A stretch of DNA of 10,021 nt from RUG11237 sp964450185 (GTDB lineage: Bacteria > Bacillota > Clostridia > Lachnospirales > Lachnospiraceae). Within the stretch, counting starts at the first letter, position 1, and every line of letters begins with the position of its first letter. The stretch lies in contig CAYVCL010000092.1 in NCBI GenBank assembly GCA_964450185.1, positions 1-10,021 of the forward strand, written 5' to 3'. The notes under the pieces are model-generated. The model worked only from the letters and a program-made list of their open reading frames with translations, searched no databases and was not told where the DNA came from. The translations under genes and the position numbers were made by a program. Shown piece after piece: positions 1 through 5,982 of this stretch.

Positions 1-4
1 TCAG

Positions 5-43
5 TTGTACATTTTTATTTTAGATTTTTTGTACATTTTTATT
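5..43. repeat. 15-bp perfect direct repeat, 24-bp period
   Basis: TTGTACATTTTTATT occurs at 5-19 and again at 29-43. A third partial copy, TTGTAC, follows at 42-47. The repeats are AT-rich and lie immediately before the GC-rich structured block. The core TGTACA is a palindrome, so the pair could be a binding site for a dimeric regulator. It could also be chance similarity in T-rich DNA. The second copy overlaps the proposed -35 element at 29-34. Confidence 0.6.
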
Positions 44-57
44 GTACCATTTATAGC
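29..57 (+). promoter_or_regulatory. possible promoter for the structured RNA region
   Basis: TTGTAC (29-34) and TATAGC (52-57) are separated by exactly 17 bases. This would put a transcript start at about 61-65, right where the 5' arm of the long stem begins at 61. The match to consensus is weak (3 of 6 and 4 of 6), so the spacing and position carry most of the weight. No comparable promoter was found for the opposite strand. Confidence 0.25.
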
Positions 58-60
58 GGT

Positions 61-202
61 AGAAGTTCTTGGCATCCCCTCACACCCCAGCAATTCCCGG
101 ACAGGACGTCCGGGAAAGGAATGCCTGAGCCATGGATGGCGAATGCATTCCGGTTGCGTACTGTTCGCCAACCAACTTCACTTGGGGATGCCTAGAACTT
201 CT
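61..202 (+). ncRNA. candidate structured RNA with a four-helix junction; identity unknown
   Basis: A long stem pairs 61-79 with 184-202: 18 of 19 positions pair, with a single T-T mismatch (70 with 193). Inside it sit three hairpins. H1 pairs 94-102 with 108-116 (9 perfect base pairs, 5-base loop). H2 pairs 118-124 with 145-151, with an inner 129-132/137-140 stem. H3 pairs 152-156 with 169-173, plus 157-158 with 166-167 after a bulged C at 168. H1 and H2 are one base apart and H2 and H3 abut directly, as expected of coaxially stacked helices. There is no convincing reading frame. The same pairings exist on the minus strand, so the strand is not settled; plus is preferred only because of the weak promoter at 29-57. 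I do not recognise a named family. A short mobile repeat with terminal inverted repeats is the main alternative, but no flanking target duplication is visible. Confidence 0.5.
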
Positions 203-320
203 CCCACCTCGGAACCGGTCACGCTTCCCCAGAATGTTGCCCACCCCATTTTCAACCGTCCCCCACACCATCCTTCCACCCCTCGCAATTTGCACATAAA
301 TCCTCCCGAATCCCTCGAAA
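203..320. other. C-rich, G-poor tract next to the structured block
   Basis: By my count, positions 203-300 contain about 45 C and only 11 G. Runs of three to five C lie at 227-230, 240-242, 244-247, 260-264 and 279-282. Such skew leaves little scope for self-pairing on the plus strand. On the minus strand the G-runs could in principle form a long-loop quadruplex. No ribosome binding site or protein-like frame is convincing. It may be an unpaired tail of the same RNA or an unrelated low-complexity tract. Confidence 0.45.
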
Positions 321-359
321 AATTGTGGAACAATTCTAAAAAACAAAAAACAACAAATT

Positions 360-393
360 TTTACTTGCATTTTTTAAAAGAATAGAGTATCTT
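360..393 (+). promoter_or_regulatory. possible glnN promoter (two overlapping readings)
   Basis: Two sigma-A-like arrangements overlap, each with a 17-base spacer. One is TTTACT (360-365) with TAGAGT (383-388); the other is TTGCAT (365-370) with TATCTT (388-393). Either would start the transcript at about 395-401, giving glnN a leader of roughly 150 bases that includes the terminator at 438-467. Each hexamer matches consensus only moderately. Confidence 0.3.
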
Positions 394-400
394 ATAGAGG

Positions 401-467
401 AGCGGTGAATACCGTTAGTCGTTAGTATTGAGAGAACAAGGGTGTTCCATTTGGACACCCTTTTTTT
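401..467 (+). promoter_or_regulatory. glnN leader: possible attenuator or antitermination site
   Basis: The stretch between the proposed promoter and the terminator contains a hairpin (401-406 with 411-416). It overlaps a tandem 7-base duplication, CGTTAGT, at 413-419 and 420-426. A second small hairpin, GAAC (434-437) with GTTC (444-447), has the six-base loop AAGGGT and overlaps the terminator stem, so the two structures exclude each other. A hexaloop with A at position 1 and G at position 4 is the hallmark of ANTAR-protein RNA targets, which are associated with nitrogen genes in some Clostridia. The required partner hairpin is only marginal (CTT/GAG around 391-402), and its 5' arm may lie before the transcript start. 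The regulatory reading is therefore an inference. Confidence 0.3.
438..467 (+). terminator. intrinsic terminator upstream of glnN
   Basis: The GGGTG arm at 440-444 pairs with CACCC at 456-460. The stem is continued by TCC with GGA around a short ATTT loop, with one bulged T, and is extended at the base by A-T pairs. A run of seven T follows at 461-467. It lies 85 bases before the glnN start and points towards it, so it either ends an upstream transcript or attenuates glnN. Confidence 0.7.
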
Positions 468-552
468 ATGTTTTTTTAGACGTTTTGTCACACAGAGGGT
501 GATGGAACAACAATCTTATTCTTAAATTCTTAAAGGAAAGGAAAGAGATAGT

Positions 553-2664
553 ATGAGCGAAAAATTTAATGTAGAAGAAATCTTTGCAGAAGACGTATTT
601 ACTTTAAGCAAAATGAGAGAATACTTACCAAAAAAAGTATTTGCAGAAGTGAAAAATGTAATGGAGAATGGCGGAGAATTATCACCGGCTGCTGCGGATG
701 TTGTTGCTAAGGCAATGAAAGACTGGGCGGAAGAAAAAGGTGCTACACATTATACACATTGGTTCCAGCCTTTGACAGGTGTAACAGCAGAAAAACACGA
801 TGCATTTGTTACACATCCTGATTCAGAAGGAAGAATGATTACAGAATTTTCAGGAAAAGAATTGATTAAGGGAGAACCGGATGCGTCTTCTTTTCCATCA
901 GGTGGTTTGAGAGCAACCTTTGAAGCGAGAGGATATACAGTGTGGGATATTACTTCTCCGGCATTTATCAAGGAAGATGCTACAGGAGCAATCCTTTGTA
1001 TTCCAACCTCTTTCTGTTCTTATACAGGGGAAGCCCTTGACCAGAAAACACCATTACTTCGCTCTATGGAAGCTGTCAGCGAACAGGCACTTCGAATTGT
1101 TCGTTTATTTGGAAATACAGAAGCTACTAGGGTAACTCCTTCTGTTGGTGCAGAACAGGAATATTTCTTAGTAGACAGAGATAAATATTTAAAGAGAAAA
1201 GACTTAATTTATGCAGGACGTACTTTGTTTGGCGCACAGGCTCCAAAAGGACAGGAAATGGATGACCATTACTTTGGTGTTATCAGAGAACGTGTTGGTG
1301 CTTACATGAAAGATTTGAACAGAGAATTGTGGAAACTTGGAGTTACCGCAAAAACACAGCACAATGAAGTAGCACCGGGTCAGCATGAATTAGCACCAAT
1401 TTACGAAACTGCAAACATCGCAGTAGACCACAATCAGTTGGTTATGGAAACTATGAAAAAAGTTGCAGTTCGTCACAACATGGCATGTCTTCTCCATGAA
1501 AAACCATTTGCAGGTGTAAATGGTTCTGGAAAACATGACAACTGGTCTTTAACAACAGATAATGGAGTAAACCTGTTAGAACCGGGAAGTACACCAAATG
1601 AAAATATTCAGTTCTTATTGGTATTGGCTTGTATTATGAAAGCAGTAGATACTCATGCAGACTTACTTCGTCAGTCAGCATCTGATGTGGGAAATGACCA
1701 CAGATTAGGTGCGAACGAAGCACCACCTGCAATTATCTCTATTTTCTTAGGTGACCAGTTAGACGATGTTGTAAAGCAGTTAATCGAAACAGGAGAAGCT
1801 AAGAATTGTAGAGATGGCGGAAAGTTAGAAACAGGTGTTTCTACTTTACCTGATTTGAAAAAAGATGCTACTGATAGAAACAGAACATCACCATTTGCAT
1901 TTACAGGAAACAAGTTTGAATTCCGTATGGTTGGTTCTACTGACTCTATTGCAAGTGCAAATACAACCATCAATGCCATGGTGGCAGAAGCATTCTGCGA
2001 AGCTGCAGATGTTTTGGAAAAAGCAGATGATTTTGACATGGCAGTACATGATTTGATTAAAGAATACATGACAAAGCATCAGAGAATTGTATTTAACGGT
2101 AACGGATACTCTGACGAATGGGTAAAAGAAGCGGAAAGACGCGGATTACCAAATATCAAATCTATGGTGGATGCTGTGGAAACATTGACTACAGAGAAAT
2201 CAGTAAGATTATTTGAAAAATTCCATATCTTCACAAAGACAGAATTGGAAGCTCGTGAAGAAATTTTATATGAAACATATGCAAAAACCATTAACATTGA
2301 AGCCTTGACCATGGTGGATATGGCAAGTAAGCAGATTATCCCGGCAGTAGTTAAGTATACAAAAGCATTGGCGGATACTGTAATTGCAGTAAAAGAAGCT
2401 GGAGCAGATGCTTCTGTTCAGGCATCACTTTTGGCAGATACAAGCAAGTATTTGGCAGAAGCTAAGGCTGCTTTGACAAAGCTTACAGAAGAAATTTCCA
2501 AGGCTTCCGTAGTGGAAGGACATAAGGAACAGGCGTATGCATATAAAGATGGTGTGACACCGGCAATGGAAGCATTAAGAGCACCGGTAGATGCACTGGA
2601 AATGATTGTAGATAAAGAAATGTGGCCAATGCCATCTTATGGAGATTTAATCTTCGAAGTATAA
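553..2664 (+). CDS. glnN: Type III glutamine synthetase
   Basis: Makes glutamine from glutamate, ammonia and ATP in the cytoplasm, the main entry of ammonia into metabolism. At 703 residues it has the length of the GSIII family (about 700), much longer than the roughly 450-residue type I enzymes. Visible family motifs are GAEQEYFLVD near residues 199-208, with active-site glutamates, the glycine-rich KPFAGVNGSGKH at 317-328 near the nucleotide site, and the GSIII signature NRTSPFAFTGNKFEFR at 443-458. The last 150 residues are helical and alanine-rich, as in the GSIII C-terminal domain. The ATG at 553 follows AAAGGAAAGG (532-541). The gene is monocistronic, with a terminator on each side. The upstream terminator and leader hairpins suggest control by antitermination, which is not proven. 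No frameshift or missing motif was seen. Confidence 0.97.
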   Translation: MSEKFNVEEIFAEDVFTLSKMREYLPKKVFAEVKNVMENGGELSPAAADVVAKAMKDWAEEKGATHYTHWFQPLTGVTAEKHDAFVTHPDSEGRMITEFSGKELIKGEPDASSFPSGGLRATFEARGYTVWDITSPAFIKEDATGAILCIPTSFCSYTGEALDQKTPLLRSMEAVSEQALRIVRLFGNTEATRVTPSVGAEQEYFLVDRDKYLKRKDLIYAGRTLFGAQAPKGQEMDDHYFGVIRERVGAYMKDLNRELWKLGVTAKTQHNEVAPGQHELAPIYETANIAVDHNQLVMETMKKVAVRHNMACLLHEKPFAGVNGSGKHDNWSLTTDNGVNLLEPGSTPNENIQFLLVLACIMKAVDTHADLLRQSASDVGNDHRLGANEAPPAIISIFLGDQLDDVVKQLIETGEAKNCRDGGKLETGVSTLPDLKKDATDRNRTSPFAFTGNKFEFRMVGSTDSIASANTTINAMVAEAFCEAADVLEKADDFDMAVHDLIKEYMTKHQRIVFNGNGYSDEWVKEAERRGLPNIKSMVDAVETLTTEKSVRLFEKFHIFTKTELEAREEILYETYAKTINIEALTMVDMASKQIIPAVVKYTKALADTVIAVKEAGADASVQASLLADTSKYLAEAKAALTKLTEEISKASVVEGHKEQAYAYKDGVTPAMEALRAPVDALEMIVDKEMWPMPSYGDLIFEV

Positions 2665-2678
2665 GAAAACATATAGCA

Positions 2679-2713
2679 GGGTGGATTTGCGAGAGCAAAT
2701 CCACCCTTTCTGC
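2679..2713 (+). terminator. glnN transcription terminator
   Basis: A perfect 12-bp stem (2679-2690 with 2695-2706) closes on a GAGA tetraloop and is followed by TTTCT. The T-run is short but the stem is very stable. It starts 15 bases after the glnN stop, and nothing suggests read-through into mbl. Confidence 0.85.
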
Positions 2714-2754
2714 ATTTTATATCTTAAAAATTTTTAAAAATTTGCATAAACTAC

Positions 2755-2783
2755 TTTAAAAAAGGAAAATAATTGTATATAAT
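2755..2783 (+). promoter_or_regulatory. probable promoter of the mbl-flgFGJ unit
   Basis: A perfect TATAAT lies at 2778-2783, with TTTAAA (2755-2760) 17 bases upstream as a 4-of-6 match to the -35 element. The expected start is about 2790, leaving a 75-base leader. No flagellar sigma-28 box (TAAA...CCGATAA) was found before mbl or between the four genes, so the flagellar genes appear to be read from a housekeeping-type promoter. Confidence 0.4.
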
Positions 2784-2864
2784 AAGTATCGAGTATGTTT
2801 ACTTGTTAATTAGAAGAATAAATATAGATGATATAGATAGGCAACAGAAAGGAGACCATGAGAG

Positions 2865-3854
2865 ATGGCAACAGATATTGGAATAGATTTAGGGACCGCG
2901 AGCATCCTTGTATATATTAAAGGAAAGGGTGTCGTATTAAAGGAGCCTTCCGTTGTTGCGTTTGATAGAGATACAAATAAGATTAAAGCAATCGGTGAAG
3001 ATGCAAGACAGATGCTTGGTAGAACACCAGGAAACATTGTGGCAGTAAGACCACTTCGTCAGGGTGTTATTTCAGATTATACAGTTACAGAGAAAATGTT
3101 AAAATACTTTATTCAGAAGGCTATGGGAAAGAAAACTTTCCGTAAACCAAGAATCAGTGTCTGTGTGCCAAGTGGTGTAACCGAAGTAGAAAAGAAAGCT
3201 GTAGAAGATGCTACATGGGAAGCAGGTGCAAGAGAAGTTTCTATCATTGAAGAACCAATCGCAGCTGCTATTGGAGCAGGAATTGATATTGCCAAGCCAT
3301 GTGGAAACATGATTGTAGATATCGGTGGTGGTACAGCTGATATTGCAGTTATTTCCTTGGGCGGTACGGTAGTAAGTACTTCCATTAAGATTGCCGGAGA
3401 TAATTTTGACGAAGCAATCGTAAGATATATGCGTAAGAAACATAATCTGCTTATCGGTGAACGAACAGCAGAAGATATTAAGATAAAAATCGGTTCTGCA
3501 TTCAAACGTGCAGAAGTAGATACTATGGATGTAAGAGGAAGAAACTTAGTTACAGGTCTTCCAAAGACAGTGACAGTTACTTCAGAAGAAACAGAAGAAG
3601 CACTTCGTGATACTACAGCACAGATTGTAGAAGCAGTTCACAGTGTATTAGAAAAAACACCACCAGAATTGGCAGCAGATATTGCAGACCGCGGTATCGT
3701 ATTGACCGGAGGTGGAGCTCTGTTAAGAGGTTTGGAAGAATTGATTGAACACAAAACAGGCATTAACACAATGACAGCAGAAGAGCCAATGACTTGTGTG
3801 GCAATCGGTACTGGTAAATTCGTAGAATTTATGAGTGGAAGACGTGACGAGTAG
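2865..3854 (+). CDS. mbl: MreB-like actin homologue Mbl (rod-shape determination)
   Basis: Bacterial actin that forms membrane-associated filaments directing side-wall peptidoglycan synthesis. The 329 residues show the actin-fold ATP-binding signature: phosphate-1 loop DIGIDLGTAS (4-13), phosphate-2 loop VDIGGGTADIAV near 151-162, and the adenosine motif GIVLTGGGALLRGL from 277. The N-terminal GIDLGTA and the GRTPGNIVA/RPLRQGVI stretch resemble B. subtilis Mbl as I recall it, and gene order agrees: B. subtilis mbl is followed by the flgF/flgG homologues flhO and flhP. The start is well constrained, since an in-frame TGA lies at 2859-2861, and AAAGGAG (2848-2854) precedes it by 10 bases. It is first in a tight unit, 40 bases before flgF. 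A different MreB paralogue is the only serious alternative; the actin-family assignment is secure. Confidence 0.92.
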   Translation: MATDIGIDLGTASILVYIKGKGVVLKEPSVVAFDRDTNKIKAIGEDARQMLGRTPGNIVAVRPLRQGVISDYTVTEKMLKYFIQKAMGKKTFRKPRISVCVPSGVTEVEKKAVEDATWEAGAREVSIIEEPIAAAIGAGIDIAKPCGNMIVDIGGGTADIAVISLGGTVVSTSIKIAGDNFDEAIVRYMRKKHNLLIGERTAEDIKIKIGSAFKRAEVDTMDVRGRNLVTGLPKTVTVTSEETEEALRDTTAQIVEAVHSVLEKTPPELAADIADRGIVLTGGGALLRGLEELIEHKTGINTMTAEEPMTCVAIGTGKFVEFMSGRRDE

Positions 3855-3894
3855 GGGATTTGCATAGAATAATAATGATTGGGAGGAAACACAA

Positions 3895-4668
3895 ATGGTA
3901 AAGGGATTGTATACCGCGTATACCGGTATGATTCACCAGCAAAAACGTCTGGATGTAATTAGTAATAATCTTGCTAATTCAGCAACTGTTGGATACAAAA
4001 AAGAAGGTGCAACAGCAAGAGCATTTAACGACGAATTAGCAATCAAAATTAAAGATGGTTCGGAAGCTTTTGTAAACAGAGGGCTGGGAAGCATGAGCAT
4101 GGGTGTGAAGTTTGGAGAAACCTACAGAGATTACACACAGGGTTCTCTGAGAGTGACAGATAATACTTATGATTTGGCACTTTCCGGAGATGGATTTTTC
4201 CAGATTGCTTTCACCAATAAGCAGGGAGAAACTTCTGTAAAACTTACCAGAGATGGAAACTTTACAGTAAATGTAGAAGGCTATCTTGTAACAAAAGATG
4301 GAGATTTTGTTTTGGGAACCGATGGTTCACCAATTCAGATTGATCCAAATTCAGAAACAAAAATTGATGCAGCAGGAAGAATTATACAGGACGACGTAGT
4401 AGTTGCCAATATCGCTGTGGTAGATGTGGAAGATTACAATTATCTGCAGAAGTACGGCGAAAATATGTACGATCTGGTAGAAGGCGGACAGTTAATTGAA
4501 TCTGCAGCAGCAGTTGAGCAGGGGTGCTTAGAACAGTCAAATGTTCAGGTAGTAAAAGAAATGGTTGAAATGATTAATGTGACCAGAGCATACGAAACAA
4601 ATCAGAAAGCCATTCAGGCAGTAGATGAAACTCTGGACAAAGCAGTTAATCAAGTAGGTAAGGTATAA
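3895..4668 (+). CDS. flgF: Flagellar basal-body rod protein, FlgF/FlhO type
   Basis: Building block of the flagellar rod, the axle crossing the cell wall; it is exported by the flagellar type III apparatus and has no cleaved signal peptide. At 257 residues it is of the family's usual size. The N-terminal rod signature DVISNNLANSATVGYK spans residues 20-35. The central region has the SGDGFF and TRDGNF motifs of the FlgE/F/G family. The C-terminus ends in the conserved coiled helix (EMINVTRAYETNQKAIQAVDE). GGGAGG (3881-3886) gives a well-placed ribosome binding site for the ATG at 3895. It is the first of two related genes and is the homologue of B. subtilis flhO. FlgF and FlgG paralogues are easily confused. 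The name rests on its position first in the pair, its shorter length and its divergence from the following gene, which matches FlgG better. Confidence 0.85.
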   Translation: MVKGLYTAYTGMIHQQKRLDVISNNLANSATVGYKKEGATARAFNDELAIKIKDGSEAFVNRGLGSMSMGVKFGETYRDYTQGSLRVTDNTYDLALSGDGFFQIAFTNKQGETSVKLTRDGNFTVNVEGYLVTKDGDFVLGTDGSPIQIDPNSETKIDAAGRIIQDDVVVANIAVVDVEDYNYLQKYGENMYDLVEGGQLIESAAAVEQGCLEQSNVQVVKEMVEMINVTRAYETNQKAIQAVDETLDKAVNQVGKV

Positions 4669-4689
4669 TAGGAGAGGAGTAGAAAAGGT

Positions 4690-5508
4690 ATGATGCGTTC
4701 TTTATGGACTGCTGCATCAGGAATGATAGCACAGCAGACAAGTGTTGATACAATATCAAACAATCTTGCAAATGTAAACACAACAGGTTATAAGGCTCAG
4801 ACAGCAGAGTTTAAAACCCTGTTGTATCAGGATTTACAGACAAAAACAACCACAGCAAATGGTGAAAATAAGCCGATTCCGGCAGAAGTAGGACTTGGGG
4901 TAAGAAATGCTTCCATTACTACACATTTTTCACAGGGTTCTTTTTTAGAATCATCCAGTGATACAGCTTTTGCAATCAATGGAGATGGATTCTTTGCAGT
5001 ACAGGGAACCGACGGAGAAACTTACTATACAAGAAATGGTGATTTTACATACGCAATCGGAACACAGGGTATGATGCTTACCACCAGCGATGGGCTTCCT
5101 GTATTAGATACCACAGGACAGCCGATTGTATTTGATACAACACAGTATGATATGTCTAAGGTACAAGTTACCTCAGATGGAAAATTTGGATATCTGGATG
5201 AAAATAACAACTACGTAGATTTGGGAATCCAGATTGGATTATTCCAGTTTAATAATCCTGCAGGTCTTGAAAAGTTGGGAGGAAGCTTATATTCAGAAAC
5301 AGCAGCATCCGGACAGGCTATAAATGAATCTGTTAGTGATACAGTGAAGAAATCAACAATCAAGAACGGATATTTAGAAGGTTCTAATGTACAGGTAGCA
5401 GACGAAATGGTAAATCTGATTGTAGCGCAGAGAGCATATGAAATGAACTCCAAAGCCATTCAGGCAGCAGACGAAATGCTCAGTCAGGCAAACCAGTTAA
5501 GAAGATAG
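4690..5508 (+). CDS. flgG: Flagellar distal rod protein FlgG (FlhP type)
   Basis: Polymerises into the distal rod that carries the hook. The 272-residue protein has the N-terminal signature DTISNNLANVNTTGYK (residues 20-35), a central INGDGFFAV...TRNGDFTY core, and the typical C-terminal helix with GSNVQVADEMVNLIVAQRAYEMNSKAIQAADEML. The last segment is closely parallel to that of the preceding gene, as expected for ancient duplicates. It begins 21 bases after flgF behind AGGAGAGGAG (4670-4679). Two adjacent ATG codons (4690 and 4693) are possible starts; 4690 is given, and the difference is one residue. Translation is probably linked to the flgF message because the gap is too short for a promoter. 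Confidence 0.9.
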   Translation: MMRSLWTAASGMIAQQTSVDTISNNLANVNTTGYKAQTAEFKTLLYQDLQTKTTTANGENKPIPAEVGLGVRNASITTHFSQGSFLESSSDTAFAINGDGFFAVQGTDGETYYTRNGDFTYAIGTQGMMLTTSDGLPVLDTTGQPIVFDTTQYDMSKVQVTSDGKFGYLDENNNYVDLGIQIGLFQFNNPAGLEKLGGSLYSETAASGQAINESVSDTVKKSTIKNGYLEGSNVQVADEMVNLIVAQRAYEMNSKAIQAADEMLSQANQLRR

Positions 5509-5521
5509 TAGGTGATTTAAA

Positions 5522-5872
5522 ATGGATATTTCATCAATACAGGCAATGGCAAATCAGTATACTACAGACACAAGTTCTACAGCAAAGCTGGAAAGCAGCT
5601 TAAATACAGATTACAGCAATGCTACAAGTGAAGAACTTATGGATGTGTGCAAGGAATTTGAAACATATTTCGTAGAACAGATTTTTAAGGAAATGAGAAA
5701 AACAATTCCGGAAAGCGAAAGTTCATCTTCTTCCACTTCTTATATGAAGGAATATTATGAAGATAGTTTATATCAGGAATATGCAAAAGCTATCACAGAA
5801 CAGGGTGATGGAATTGGACTTGCAAAAACGTTATACGAACAGATGAAACGTAATTATAATATTGAAGATTAA
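5522..5872 (+). CDS. flgJ: Rod-binding protein, FlgJ N-terminal type without muramidase domain
   Basis: A small protein of 116 residues matching the FlgJ rod-binding domain, the rod-cap or scaffold part of FlgJ. Residues from about 36 on carry the family pattern EELMDVCKEFETYFVEQIFKEM, and the end has SLYQEYAKAITEQGDGIGLAKTLYEQM. A serine-rich linker (about 66-72) lies between the two helical halves. In enteric bacteria FlgJ has a fused peptidoglycan hydrolase that cuts a hole for the rod. That domain is absent here, as is common outside gammaproteobacteria, so a separate hydrolase must do the cutting. The gene begins 13 bases after flgG (AGGTGA ribosome binding site at 5510-5515) and is the last gene before the terminator, completing a rod-assembly cassette. 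Confidence 0.85.
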   Translation: MDISSIQAMANQYTTDTSSTAKLESSLNTDYSNATSEELMDVCKEFETYFVEQIFKEMRKTIPESESSSSSTSYMKEYYEDSLYQEYAKAITEQGDGIGLAKTLYEQMKRNYNIED

Positions 5873-5895
5873 TCTGCATATAAATGTAGAAGTGG

Positions 5896-5940
5896 AAAAG
5901 CCGTTACCTACAGGAAGTTCCTGCCGGGCGGCTTTTCTTT
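5896..5940 (+). terminator. terminator of the mbl-flgFGJ unit
   Basis: AAAAGCCG (5896-5903) pairs with CGGCTTTT (5929-5936). Nested inside is a small hairpin, CAGGA (5911-5915) with TCCTG (5919-5923). T-rich sequence follows the outer stem. It lies 24 bases after flgJ and separates the unit from recD2. Confidence 0.75.
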
Positions 5941-5982
5941 TGCTTGTTTTATTATGTTTAATAAGGAAGAAAGGAGGGCAAT

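Noticed and set aside
61..202. The block as a 142-bp MITE with 19-bp terminal inverted repeats
   Set aside because: Not excluded, but the flanks (AGCGGT before, CCCACC after) show no target duplication, and the three internal hairpins fit an RNA junction better. Kept as an alternative in the feature entry.
5..385. Plus-strand open frame of 126 codons across the GC-rich block, and a minus-strand frame of 96 codons at 80-370
   Set aside because: Neither has a ribosome binding site or a protein-like composition. The translations are dominated by the C-rich or G-rich skew, and the region is better explained by RNA pairing.
2858..2920. Short out-of-frame reading frame from ATG 2858 overlapping the mbl start
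   Set aside because: It is only about 20 codons, with 3 bases between the ribosome binding site and the ATG. The Mbl frame at 2865 is clearly the real one.
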